Assembly: GCA_910579965.1 (NCBI GenBank)
Contig: CAJTWF010000021.1
Coordinates: 1-45,083 of the forward strand
Direction: 5' to 3'
DNA from: an uncultured Oscillospiraceae bacterium
GTDB lineage: Bacteria; Bacillota; Clostridia; Oscillospirales; Oscillospiraceae
DNA length: 45,083 nucleotides
Shown here in pieces: positions 24,324 through 32,060 of the stretch; positions within the stretch are counted from its first letter, which is position 1, and the number at the start of each line of letters is the position of its first letter. The notes beneath the pieces were generated by a model. That model was not told the DNA's origin and ran no database searches. It worked only from the letters and a program-made list of their open reading frames with translations. Both the position numbers and the translations under genes were made by a program.

Positions 24324-26046
24324 GGATCTCCGCCCCCTCCTGCTGCGACTGGTACACGTCGCGGTAAATTTCGCTCTTCTCCATCAGCTCCCGGTGGGTG
24401 CCTGTCTCCGCGATCCGGCCGTCGTCCATGACCACGATCAGATCCGCGTCCATGATGGAGACCACCCGCTGGGCGATGATGATTTTGGTGGTGTCCGGCA
24501 GCTGAGAGCGGAAGGCTGCGCGGATTTTCGCGTCTGTCGCCGTATCCACGGCGCTGGTGCTGTCGTCCAGAATGAGCACCCTGGGCTTTTTCAGAATGGC
24601 CCGGGCGATGCACAGCCGCTGCTTCTGGCCGCCGGAGACGTTCACGCCCCCCTGGCCCAGATCCGTATCCAGGCCCGCCGGCATGCGCCGGATGAACTCC
24701 ATGGCGCAGGCGGCCTCACAGGCGGCCTCCAGCTCCTGGTCCGAGGCGTTCTCGTCGCCCCAGAGGAGGTTCTCCCGGATGGTGCCGGAGAAGAGGGTGT
24801 TCTTCTGGAGCACCATGGCGCAGGCGTTGCGCAGATTCTCCAGGGAGTAGTCCCCCACCGGCCGACCCCCCACCCGGACCGTGCCCTCGCTGGCCTCGTA
24901 AAGCCGGGGGATGAGCTGGACCAGGGTGGACTTGGCGGAGCCGGTGGCCCCCAGGACGCCCACGGTGGCGCCGCTGGGGATGTGGAGGTCAATGTCCTGG
25001 AGATTCCAGGCCCCGGCCTCCGGATTGTACTTGAAGAAGACGTGGTCAAAGTCCACGGACCCGTCCCGGACCTGGAGTCCGCTGCCGGTATCCCGGATGT
25101 CGGGCTCCTCCTCCAGCACCTCCACGATCCGCTTGCCGCAGGCCACGGACCGGGTGAGCATCATCATCATCATGGACACCATCATCAGGCTCATGAGCAC
25201 CTGGGTGATGTAGGTGAAGAAGGTGCTCAGCAGGGCCACGTCCAGCTCTCCGGCCTGGACCAGGGGCGTGCCGTACCACATGACGGCGATGATGGTGCCG
25301 TAGGTGATGAGCATCATCAGGGGCATGTTGATGACCACAAAGCCGAAGGCCTTTTCGGAGATCTGACGCAGGGCGTCGTTGCGCTCCTGGAACTTCTTCT
25401 CCTCATAGTCCTCCCGGACGAAGCTCTTCACCACCCGCACCGCGGAGAGGTTCTCCTGCACCACCAGGTTCACCCCGTCGGTGCGCTCCTGGAATACGCT
25501 GAACAGGGGGCTGACCCGGCGGATCACCAGCAGGATCATCACCAGCAGCAGGGGCAGAGCTGCCAGGAACACCCGGGAGAGCTTCAGGCTGATGGACACG
25601 GCCAGCACCAGGGCGGACACCAGCATCACCGGAGCCCGGACCAGCAGGCGCATGCTCATCATCAGGGTCATCTGCATCATGTTGCAGTCGTTGGTCAGGC
25701 GGGTGACCAGGGAGGCGGTGGAGAATTTCTCGATATTGCGGAAGGAGTAGGCCTGGACCCGGTCGTACTGGGCCTGCCGCAGGTTCGCGCCAAAGCCCTG
25801 GCCCGCCTGAGAGGACAGGAAGGCCGCCGACACCCCCAGGGCCATGGACACCAGGGCCATAACCACCATGAGGCACCCCCTGGTAAGGATGTAGTTCGTG
25901 TCGCCGGCGGGGATGCCGGTACCTACGATGTCGGCCATCACCAGGGGCAGCAGCAGCTCGAAGACCGCCTCGCTGCCGGAGCAGATCACGCCCAGGGCGA
26001 TCCACCTCCGGCAGCCCCGGGTATATGGCCAGAGTTTTCTTATCAT
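24316..26046 (-). CDS. ABC exporter half-transporter, degenerate-site subunit
   Basis: 576 residues with six exporter helices then an ATPase. The signature is canonical (VSGGQKQRL), but Walker A reads GATGSAKST (Ala for the conserved Gly before Lys, near residue 365). Walker B ends LILDDSTS (Asp for catalytic Glu), and the switch is IAQR (Gln for His). This subunit therefore contributes the degenerate nucleotide site and supplies a good signature to its partner's site. The start overlaps the MarR stop (ATGA), so regulator and transporter are cotranslated. Confidence 0.93.
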   Translation of the reverse strand: MIRKLWPYTRGCRRWIALGVICSGSEAVFELLLPLVMADIVGTGIPAGDTNYILTRGCLMVVMALVSMALGVSAAFLSSQAGQGFGANLRQAQYDRVQAYSFRNIEKFSTASLVTRLTNDCNMMQMTLMMSMRLLVRAPVMLVSALVLAVSISLKLSRVFLAALPLLLVMILLVIRRVSPLFSVFQERTDGVNLVVQENLSAVRVVKSFVREDYEEKKFQERNDALRQISEKAFGFVVINMPLMMLITYGTIIAVMWYGTPLVQAGELDVALLSTFFTYITQVLMSLMMVSMMMMMLTRSVACGKRIVEVLEEEPDIRDTGSGLQVRDGSVDFDHVFFKYNPEAGAWNLQDIDLHIPSGATVGVLGATGSAKSTLVQLIPRLYEASEGTVRVGGRPVGDYSLENLRNACAMVLQKNTLFSGTIRENLLWGDENASDQELEAACEAACAMEFIRRMPAGLDTDLGQGGVNVSGGQKQRLCIARAILKKPRVLILDDSTSAVDTATDAKIRAAFRSQLPDTTKIIIAQRVVSIMDADLIVVMDDGRIAETGTHRELMEKSEIYRDVYQSQQEGAEIHG

Positions 26047-26501
26047 GGATTGCTTACCTCGTTTTCTAAGTTTGCCGCGATGCGCTCCAGCAGCGTTTGC
26101 AGCTGCTTCAGCTCCTGGTCCGTCAGGCCGGCGGTAAAGCGCCGCTCCGTCTCCTCCAGGGCGGCGCGGAAGTCCCCCACCTTGCTGCGCCCGGTCTCCG
26201 TCAGGTTCACCAGACGGATGCGGCCGTCATAGGGGCTGGCCCTGCGGGAGATGTAGCCCTTCTCCTCCAGACGGCCTACGATGCCGTTGACCGTGGACGC
26301 CTTCAGGTGGAGGGCGCGCTCCAGATCCCGCTGGCTGGTTTCCCTGTCCCCCCGGCGGCAGGACAGGTACATGAGCGCCTGGGTCTGGACCGGCGTGACG
26401 TCGTAGCCCGCCCGACGCAGCATCTGGTCCGTGCTCTGCCTGCCCAGATGGCCGCAGTAGGCGATCAGCTGCACCAGGTCCGGCTCCAGGGACTTGTGCA
26501 T
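26043..26501 (-). CDS. MarR-family transcriptional regulator
   Basis: 152 residues. The winged helix spans about residues 35-110: VTPVQTQALMYLSCRRGDRETSQRDLERALHLKASTVNGIVGRLEEKGYISRR in adjoining blocks, wing ASPYDGRIRLVNLTETG, then a C-terminal dimer helix. The start at 26501 (MHKSLEPDL) follows AGAGGGGG; the longer frame to 26621 crosses the promoter and is rejected. First gene of the MarR-ABC-ABC operon. It probably represses it through the TTAGC/GCTAA palindrome at the promoter and is relieved by a transported compound. Confidence 0.93.
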   Translation of the reverse strand: MHKSLEPDLVQLIAYCGHLGRQSTDQMLRRAGYDVTPVQTQALMYLSCRRGDRETSQRDLERALHLKASTVNGIVGRLEEKGYISRRASPYDGRIRLVNLTETGRSKVGDFRAALEETERRFTAGLTDQELKQLQTLLERIAANLENEVSNP

Positions 26502-26542
26502 GGGATGGCCCCCTCTCTTGCAGACGCTTTGCGCATCTATAT

Positions 26543-26554
26543 TTAGCACGCTAA
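26543..26554. promoter_or_regulatory. Candidate MarR operator
   Basis: TTAGCACGCTAA: 5-bp inverted arms with a 2-base centre, touching the last base of the -10 box and covering the transcription start. It is placed for autorepression. Confidence 0.6.
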
Positions 26555-26582
26555 CTATACACCGTATTTTTCCAATAGTCAA
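26554..26582 (-). promoter_or_regulatory. Promoter of the MarR-ABC operon
   Basis: Minus strand TTGACT (26577-26582), 17-base spacer, TATAGT (26554-26559). Strong match. Confidence 0.8.
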
Positions 26583-26645
26583 GACGGTTTTTTGAAGGAA
26601 TTTTGAACCCTCTGTGAACAATTCGTGAATTGTCCCCGGAGACGG

Positions 26646-26674
26646 TTGACTTTTTGAGGGGCGTATATTATCAT
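26646..26674 (+). promoter_or_regulatory. Promoter without a following gene
   Basis: TTGACT (26646-26651), 17-base spacer, TATCAT (26669-26674), divergent from the MarR promoter. Only ~55 bases of pyrimidine-rich sequence separate it from a strong hairpin, and no open frame with a ribosome site follows. Confidence 0.5.
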
Positions 26675-26680
26675 GAACTT

Positions 26681-26770
26681 GTTCAGAAATGAATATTCTC
26701 TTTTCTCCCTCTCTCTTTTCCTATCTACAGGAAAGCCGGGGCCCATTCGGGTCCCGGCTTTCCGCATTGT
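26681..26770 (+). ncRNA. Candidate small RNA
   Basis: Defined by the promoter at 26646-26674 and the hairpin at 26730-26763. The expected transcript is about 90 bases, with a C/T-rich single-stranded stretch (26697-26724) ahead of the stem. It has no coding potential. No known RNA family recognised. Confidence 0.35.
26730..26763 (+). terminator. Strong hairpin ending the candidate small RNA
   Basis: A 15-bp stem with one G-T pair (26730-26744 with 26749-26763), 4-base ATTC loop. The tail GCATTGTG is not a clear T run. Confidence 0.6.
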
Positions 26771-26948
26771 GCTGTTGGTGGGGGCCTTGGCCCTATTCAA
26801 AGAGGGCTGATAAGCAGCAGATGTTTATTGCTTGCAGCAGTTATATCCTGGGCCCCGGGTGGCCCACGTTCCAGCCGCACTGGTTCAGCACATTAGGATA
26901 GGAAGCCGGAACAGTCAAAGGAACGTGACCAGGGAGCCGCCGCCCCAC

Positions 26949-27301
26949 TACAGAAGGTACCCGAGCAGATTGTAAAGAAGCTGTCCACCTGATAGAAGGC
27001 ATTTCATCAGAAACTCTGTTGGCAGACAGGAGTTATGACACAAATGATATCCTGTCCTATGCGGTTTCAGCGGGGATGGAACCTGTGATTCCGCCGAAGA
27101 AGAATCGTAACGAACAGCGCGGCTATGACAAATATCTCTATAAACTGCGTCACCTGGTAGAAAACGCTTTCTGTCTTTGAAGCGCTGGAGAGGTATCGCC
27201 ACCCGCTATGCCAAGACCTCGGATGCTTTTATCGCCGCAGTTCATGTTCGTTGTATCTCTATTTGGGCTGCTATACGCGCTTAACACGTGTAGATATTAT
27301 C
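26949..27301 (+). pseudogene. Remnant of IS5-family transposase (3' part)
   Basis: Nearly identical to the 3' third of the intact element at 42193-43045, on the opposite strand. It begins at the equivalent of CTEGTRADCKEA and runs to the terminal repeat, where the end reads GTGTAGATATTATC rather than GTGTAGACACTATC. One base is missing at about 27160-27168 relative to the intact copy, shifting the frame after LRHLVE, and there are point changes. The 5' two thirds, including the first catalytic residues, are gone, so it is dead. About 190 bases between the hairpin at 26763 and this remnant hold nothing that I recognise. Confidence 0.9.
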
Positions 27302-27358
27302 TACAGGGTTTGAATATTCTCTCTCAAAATTGATTTCCGTACCGGCTTAAATTCCCGC

Positions 27359-27387
27359 TTGCAGGCTTGGAGAAATTCTGTTATAAT
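27359..27387 (+). promoter_or_regulatory. Promoter of the PepSY/stalk-domain gene
   Basis: TTGCAG (27359-27364), 17-base spacer, TATAAT (27382-27387), 35 bases before the ATG. It lies just outside the IS remnant, so the insertion did not remove it. Confidence 0.75.
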
Positions 27388-27422
27388 ACAGCTATTCATA
27401 TTATCAGAAAGGATGTATTGCT

Positions 27423-28502
27423 ATGCAGAAATTTTTCTCACATAGAGGCCGACGGCTGGCCGCCCTGGCGCTGTGCCTGTTAACGCTGACGGGGTTGCTG
27501 GCGGTGAGCGCCGCAGCCATGGGGAGCACCCCTGTGCAGGTGACGGCTGAGGTCCGGCCCAGTGTCGCTATCCTGGTAGACGGCGTTGAGCGCACCTTCT
27601 ACGATGCCTCCGGCAAGGAAGTCCACGCCATCTACTACAACGGCACCCACTACCTGCCTGTGCGGGCTATCGGTGAGCTGATGGGCAAAAACGTCAACTG
27701 GGACGGCTCCACCCGGACCATCACCCTCTCCAGTCCCCGCACCGCCGACGCTGCCTCCGGTAAGCCGGAGGCCGGAGCGGCGGACGCCTCCGTCACCGCC
27801 CAGCTGCGGCCCGACATCACCATTGTGGTGGACGGGACCACCCGCACCTTTACCGACGCCAAGGGCAATGCGGTGTACCCCCTTCTGCGGGATGGCACCA
27901 ACTACCTGCCCGTGCGGGCTATCGGCGAGCTGATGGGCAAGAGCGTGGCCTGGGACAGCAAGAGCCGGACCATCACCCTGACCGGCGACGATCCTTTGGT
28001 CACTGACGCGGACACCTTCGGGCCCTCCGGCTCCAAGCCAACTACCCCCTCTGACGGCAAGCTCACCGGGGAGGAGGCGGCCAAGGCCGCAGCCCTGGCC
28101 CACGCCGGACTGAAGGCCGCCGACGTCACCTTTGTCAAGTGCAAGCTGGACTGGGAGAACGACGTTCAGGTCTATGACGTGGAGTTCTTCACCCAGGACG
28201 GCCGCGAGTACGACTATGAGATCAACGCCGCCACCGGCGCTGTGGTCAGCGTGGACTATGACGCGGAAAACTACGTCCCCACCGGCACATCCGGCGAGAA
28301 TATCGGCATGGAAAAGGCCCGGAGCATCGCTCTGGCCAAGGTCCCTGGCGCGGAGAGCACTCACGTGCGGAAGCTGGAGCTGGACTACGACGACGGCCGC
28401 CTGGTGTACGAGGTTGAGATCTTCTACAACGGCATGGAGTATGAGGGCGAGATTGACGCATACTCCGGCGAGATCGTCCAGTGGGAGGCGGATCGGGATT
28501 GA
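27423..28502 (+). CDS. Secreted protein with two stalk domains and two PepSY domains
   Basis: 359 residues. The Sec signal peptide spans residues 1-32 (LALCLLTLTGLLAVSAAA). Two copies follow of a copper-amine-oxidase-N-like stalk domain (about 36-101 and 122-188), each ending YLPVRAIGELMGK then TRTITL. Next are a Ser/Thr/Pro linker and two PepSY domains (about 213-282 and 294-359), recognisable by YDVEF...YDYEINAATGAVVS and YEVEIFYNGMEYEGEIDAYSGEIV. PepSY domains are associated with protease inhibition or cell-envelope regulation, and stalk domains hold exported domains off the wall. The cellular role is unknown. AAAGGATG serves as ribosome site. Confidence 0.92.
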   Translation: MQKFFSHRGRRLAALALCLLTLTGLLAVSAAAMGSTPVQVTAEVRPSVAILVDGVERTFYDASGKEVHAIYYNGTHYLPVRAIGELMGKNVNWDGSTRTITLSSPRTADAASGKPEAGAADASVTAQLRPDITIVVDGTTRTFTDAKGNAVYPLLRDGTNYLPVRAIGELMGKSVAWDSKSRTITLTGDDPLVTDADTFGPSGSKPTTPSDGKLTGEEAAKAAALAHAGLKAADVTFVKCKLDWENDVQVYDVEFFTQDGREYDYEINAATGAVVSVDYDAENYVPTGTSGENIGMEKARSIALAKVPGAESTHVRKLELDYDDGRLVYEVEIFYNGMEYEGEIDAYSGEIVQWEADRD

Positions 28503-28528
28503 TATCCCCCGTCCGGATAATTGAAAAA

Positions 28529-28564
28529 GCCCCCGCGCCGTTTCATACCGGTGCGGGGGCCTTT
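28529..28564 (+). terminator. Intrinsic terminator after the PepSY gene
   Basis: A 12-bp stem with one G-T pair (GCCCCCGCGCCG, 28529-28540 with 28549-28560), then CTTTTCC. The remaining 190 bases to the next stop codon hold nothing I recognise. Confidence 0.88.
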
Positions 28565-28758
28565 TCCTGCCATGGTGCGTTAAATTTTCCTGTATTCTGT
28601 CAGGATACCTGCGGAGATTTGCCTTGTCTAGCAAAAAACTCCTCGCTGTTGGGCATAACGCCAAGTATCAAACAAGCCGTAATCACTTCCAGACGGCGGA
28701 AAGGGGCTGACCCGCCAGGCGCAGCGCCGTCTATCCCCCATTCCCCGCCGGTGGGCGC

Positions 28759-29436
28759 TCACCCCAGATGCACCAGCTGCTCCACGGCGATGGCCGTGAC
28801 CATGGCCCCGGCCTCGGTGCGCAGGCCGTGCTGGCGGGTCACCGCGTCCATAACTTTGTTGCGGATCTCCGTGGGCACCACGATAAAGATCATCTCCTTC
28901 TCCGCCTGGAGGGTGGTGATGCCGTTGGTCTCGGCAAAGCTCTCGTCCCCGGCCCAGCGGCCCTTGATGATGGTGCCGCCCCGGGCGCCCGCCTTCCGGG
29001 CCGTGTCCATCACCGCGTCCGTAAAGCCCTGGTTCACCGTGACCAGAATCATACTGCTCCTCTGCTGGTTGTCCATACTCCCGCTCCCTTCGTCCTCCGC
29101 TCTGGTCTTCCGATCAATAAAGGCGGCAATCAGACTGCTCACCGCCGTCAGGGACACCGCAAAGGCGATCCCCTTCCCCGGCGCCGCGCCCCGCAGCTCG
29201 TCGTCCAGCTTCTCCAGCAGGACCAGAACCGCAGGACGGGCGGCGATGCTGATAATGATGTCCTTCTCCGATCCTCCCAGGCCCAGGATATCCATGATCT
29301 CCGACGTGGCCGTGCCCGCGCCCTCGCAGCGCAGGTGGGTGAAGACCTGGTGCTTGTTATACAGCTTGATAAGCTTGCTGCCGCTGCCCCGCTCCACGAT
29401 GGACATCAGCAGGGCCATCCGCTCCGGCGTTCTCAT
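28759..29436 (-). CDS. Tandem P-II-like regulatory protein
   Basis: 225 residues made of two related halves. Residues ~20-110 contain GAGTATSEIMDILGLG and the PII-like PGKGIAFAVSL. Residues ~125-225 contain MDTARKAGARGGTIIKGR and the core TLQAEKEMIFIVVP, both hallmarks of P-II-type trimeric signal proteins. The uridylylation-loop Tyr region of GlnB is not recognisable. The gene starts 12 bases after the DUF1538 membrane protein with a GGAGGTG site. By analogy with GlnK-AmtB and SbtB-SbtA, it probably binds a nucleotide or small ligand and gates that membrane protein. The pairing is visible; the mechanism is inferred. Confidence 0.85.
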   Translation of the reverse strand: MRTPERMALLMSIVERGSGSKLIKLYNKHQVFTHLRCEGAGTATSEIMDILGLGGSEKDIIISIAARPAVLVLLEKLDDELRGAAPGKGIAFAVSLTAVSSLIAAFIDRKTRAEDEGSGSMDNQQRSSMILVTVNQGFTDAVMDTARKAGARGGTIIKGRWAGDESFAETNGITTLQAEKEMIFIVVPTEIRNKVMDAVTRQHGLRTEAGAMVTAIAVEQLVHLG

Positions 29437-29448
29437 GACCGCACCTCC

Positions 29449-30972
29449 TTAGTCGTAGTAGAGGACGCAGTCCTCCACCCGGGCCAGTTCCGCACGCAGC
29501 GCCTCGTCCGCCAGATGCTTGCGCACCCGGCCGGCAAGGCCCAGAAGCTGAATGGTCACCAGCGGCGTCATGGCCACCAGGGCCACCAGCCCGAAGGCGT
29601 CTGTCATCAGATTGCCCCCCACCGCTTCGCAGGCCCCCATGGCAAAGGGCAGGAGGAAGGTGGCCGTCATGGGTCCCGACGCCACGCCGCCCGCGTCAAA
29701 GGCCACGCCGGTGAACAGCTGGGGCACAAAGAAGGTCAGGGCCAGACTGATGGCGTAGCCCGGGATGAGGAACCACAAAATGGAGACCCCTGTCACCACC
29801 CGGAGCATGGCGATGCCCACAGACAGGGCCACGCCCACAGACAGGCCCTGGCGCATGGCCGTCTGGGAGATGGAGCCCATGGAGACCTCCTCCACCTGCT
29901 TGATGAGCACGTGGACCGCCGGCTCGGCGGAGACGATGAAATATCCCATGAGCATACCGATGGGGATGAGCAGGAAGGGGCGCTCCCCCTGGGCGATGGT
30001 GGCGCCGATGAGCTGTCCGGCGGGCATAAAGCCCACATTCACCCCGGTCAGGAACATGACCAGCCCCACATATGTATATACGAGGCCGCTGACGATCCGC
30101 AGCAGCTGGGTGCTCTTGAACCGCCGGGTCAGCATCTGGAAGAACAGAAACATAGCGCAGATGGGCACCATGGCCACGGCCACCTCCCGGGCGTAGTGGG
30201 GGATGGCGGCGGTGAACTCCTGAAAGGCGTCCCGGGTGGTGGCGATGTCCGGCAGGGACGCCGGGACGTAGCTGGCGCTGTCGGGGGCGTAGCAGATCCC
30301 CAGGACCAGCACCGAGAGGATGGGCCCCACGCTGCACAGGGCCACCAGGCCGAAGCTGTCGCTGGTGGCGTTCCTGTCGCTGCGCACCGAGGCCAGGCCC
30401 ACGCCCAGAGCCATGATGAAGGGCACCGTAATGGGCCCCGTGGTGACGCCGCCGGAGTCAAAGGACACAGGGATAAAATCGTTGGGCACCAGCACGATGG
30501 CCAGTACGAACACGATCAGATAGGACCCCACCAGCAGCCGGGACAGGGGGATGTGCAGAATTGTGCGCAGCAGGGCGATCACCAGGAATGCTCCCACCCC
30601 GGCGGACACCGTTAAAATCAGCACCTGATTGGGGATGGCGGGCACCTGCTCGGCCAGCACCGTCAGATCCGGCTCCGCGATGGTAATCAGCATCCCCAGC
30701 ACGAGGGCCACGCTCAGGGGGATAGCCATATGGCGGGCCCGGCTCATGTACGCGCCGATGCCGCTGCCCATGGGGGTCATAGACATGTCCACCCCCAGGG
30801 TAAACACTCCCACTCCCACGATCAGCAGCAGGGATCCGAACAGAAACAGCACCAGCGCCCCCGTGGTCAGGGGCACGATGGACACGCTCAGCAGCAGCAC
30901 AATGGCTGTGATGGGCAGAACGGAGGAAAGGGATTCCTTGATTTTTTCCAACAGCTGCGGATTGATGCGCAC
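29449..30972 (-). CDS. DUF1538-family membrane protein (internally duplicated)
   Basis: 507 residues, polytopic. Two homologous halves are visible. SFDSGGVTTGPITVPFIMA in the first matches AFDAGGVASGPMTATFLLP in the second, each followed by DSFGLVAL / DAFGLVAL. Each half also has an AEP motif (ITIAEPDLTVLAEQV and IVSAEPAVHVLIKQV). Duplicated, motif-conserving halves suggest a transporter or channel with pseudo-twofold symmetry, but DUF1538 has no established function that I know of. The start is GTG at 30972 with AAGGAG 7 bases upstream. It is cotranscribed with the tandem P-II-like gene. Confidence 0.9.
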   Translation of the reverse strand: MRINPQLLEKIKESLSSVLPITAIVLLLSVSIVPLTTGALVLFLFGSLLLIVGVGVFTLGVDMSMTPMGSGIGAYMSRARHMAIPLSVALVLGMLITIAEPDLTVLAEQVPAIPNQVLILTVSAGVGAFLVIALLRTILHIPLSRLLVGSYLIVFVLAIVLVPNDFIPVSFDSGGVTTGPITVPFIMALGVGLASVRSDRNATSDSFGLVALCSVGPILSVLVLGICYAPDSASYVPASLPDIATTRDAFQEFTAAIPHYAREVAVAMVPICAMFLFFQMLTRRFKSTQLLRIVSGLVYTYVGLVMFLTGVNVGFMPAGQLIGATIAQGERPFLLIPIGMLMGYFIVSAEPAVHVLIKQVEEVSMGSISQTAMRQGLSVGVALSVGIAMLRVVTGVSILWFLIPGYAISLALTFFVPQLFTGVAFDAGGVASGPMTATFLLPFAMGACEAVGGNLMTDAFGLVALVAMTPLVTIQLLGLAGRVRKHLADEALRAELARVEDCVLYYD

Positions 30973-31017
30973 AGGCCGCTCCTTTCTCCTCCCCAGCGGG
31001 AGGTTCGCTTTTTTTCT

Positions 31018-31046
31018 ATTTTACAGGATTTTGTGCTGGTTGTACA
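31018..31046 (-). promoter_or_regulatory. Promoter of the DUF1538/P-II-like operon
   Basis: Minus strand TGTACA (31041-31046), 17-base spacer, TAAAAT (31018-31023), about 45 bases before the GTG start. Confidence 0.55.
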
Positions 31047-31254
31047 GAGGGCGGGCGGGGTTTTTTCCTGAAAAGCAAAATTTCTGCCAATAATAAAGGG
31101 GGATCTCCGCTCTGCCAATTTATCGCAAATAAAATCCAATTCCCCTCAGCGCCCCCACACGCGCTGTTTTTTTTGCTATACTCACCTTATTCGGAGGAGT
31201 CCCGGCGGAGAACCGGCGAGCCTCCATGATCGCGGGAAAGGGGGGGGCCGGCAT

Positions 31255-31473
31255 ATGACAAGCGGACAAGCGCCTCACCCGCCGTCTTTGGGCAGACCGC
31301 CCACCGGCGGAAGCATCTGGCCGGGACAGCGCTGTCCCGCTTTTGCCCAGCGCACGGCAGGGCTGGGCTGCACCGACGGGTGCTGGTTCTGCCGGTACGC
31401 CGACTTTCATCTGCGCCAGCAGGTGGCGCTGGAGGTGGGTATCTGCTGCTGGCCCAGAGAGCAGATGGATTGA
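31255..31473 (+). CDS. Small Cys-rich protein of unknown function
   Basis: 72 residues. The C-terminal half carries a compact Cys cluster: GCTDGCWFCRYADFH then VGICCWP, i.e. CxxxCxxC plus CC, suited to a small metal (Zn or Fe-S) site. A G-rich ribosome site (AAAGGGGGGGG) precedes the ATG, and a 16-bp perfect terminator lies 41 bases after the stop, supporting a real short gene. The first ~30 residues are Pro/Gly-rich and less convincing; an alternative shorter start is possible. No adjacent gene suggests a pathway. Confidence 0.5.
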   Translation: MTSGQAPHPPSLGRPPTGGSIWPGQRCPAFAQRTAGLGCTDGCWFCRYADFHLRQQVALEVGICCWPREQMD

Positions 31474-31514
31474 GTGTGTCCGGATGAGGCGGAGCTTCCG
31501 GATTTTCAAACAGA

Positions 31515-31549
31515 GCGGGGGGAGTTTCACCAAGTGAAACTCCCCCCGC
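31515..31549 (+). terminator. Intrinsic terminator after the Cys-rich ORF
   Basis: A 16-bp perfect stem (GCGGGGGGAGTTTCAC, 31515-31530 with 31534-31549), 3-base loop, then ATTTTA. The IS630-like remnant begins right after it. Confidence 0.9.
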
Positions 31550-31553
31550 ATTT

Positions 31554-32060
31554 TATAGCAATCATCAAGAAGCCTAAGAGCCTGTTTAATATCTCGATGT
31601 GTATGGATTGGCGAGTGGATTTTTTGCCCTGCAAGGCAAAAATCCGCAGGCATCCTGACGGATGGCAAGGATTTTTAACGCAGTCAGGGCGGAAAATACG
31701 CCGCCAAGACATGCGCGGGGAGATTTTAAACAGGCTCTAACAATAATCAGAAGCGGCGAACCCGAGGGAGCAGCCCCGAGGAGAAACACAAGAGAGCCTT
31801 CTGGATGGCATCCGGGAGGAGGTCCAGGCTGCGGATTTTCCAGCAGCGCAGGATGGCATTCATCTTGGACCACATTTTCTCAACAGGGTTGAAATCAGGG
31901 CTGTAGGGCGGAAGGTACAGTACTTTCATACCCTTTGCCTCCAGAATTTCACGGATGGCCTTTACATGTGAGAACGCATATTTTCCACCACTACGATGTC
32001 ACCCAGCCGAAGGGTTGGAAGTAAAGTCTCTTTCAATGCTGGGCAAAATGATATGCTCCC
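31554..32060 (-). pseudogene. IS630-family transposase remnant, interrupted by a MITE
   Basis: The minus strand encodes the C-terminal DDE part of an IS630/Tc1-type transposase: GDIVVVENM (second Asp region), then KVLYLPPYSPDFNPVEKMWSK (third catalytic Glu). One base appears deleted near 31965-31972, after ENMRSH, breaking the frame. The N-terminal half is absent; the fragment abuts the IS5-like piece at 32061. The element's 3' end is probably TATAGCAATCATCAA at 31554-31568, reached only after removing the MITE at 31578-31737. Confidence 0.8.
31575..31740. mobile_element. 160-bp MITE with TAA target duplication
   Basis: Terminal inverted repeats GAGCCTGTTTAA..ATCTC (31578-31595 with 31720-31737, one mismatch) flank a non-coding, strongly palindromic interior (GATTTTTTGCC/GGCAAAAATC and CATCC/GGATG). 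TAA directly repeats on both sides (31575-31577 and 31738-31740). A 3-bp TNA duplication and GAG ends point to mobilisation by an IS5/IS1031-type transposase. It sits inside the IS630-like remnant. Confidence 0.75.

Noticed and set aside
31120..31740. Several ORFs across the MITE and terminator
   Set aside because: They run through hairpin arms and inverted repeats, with no ribosome site or recognisable protein.
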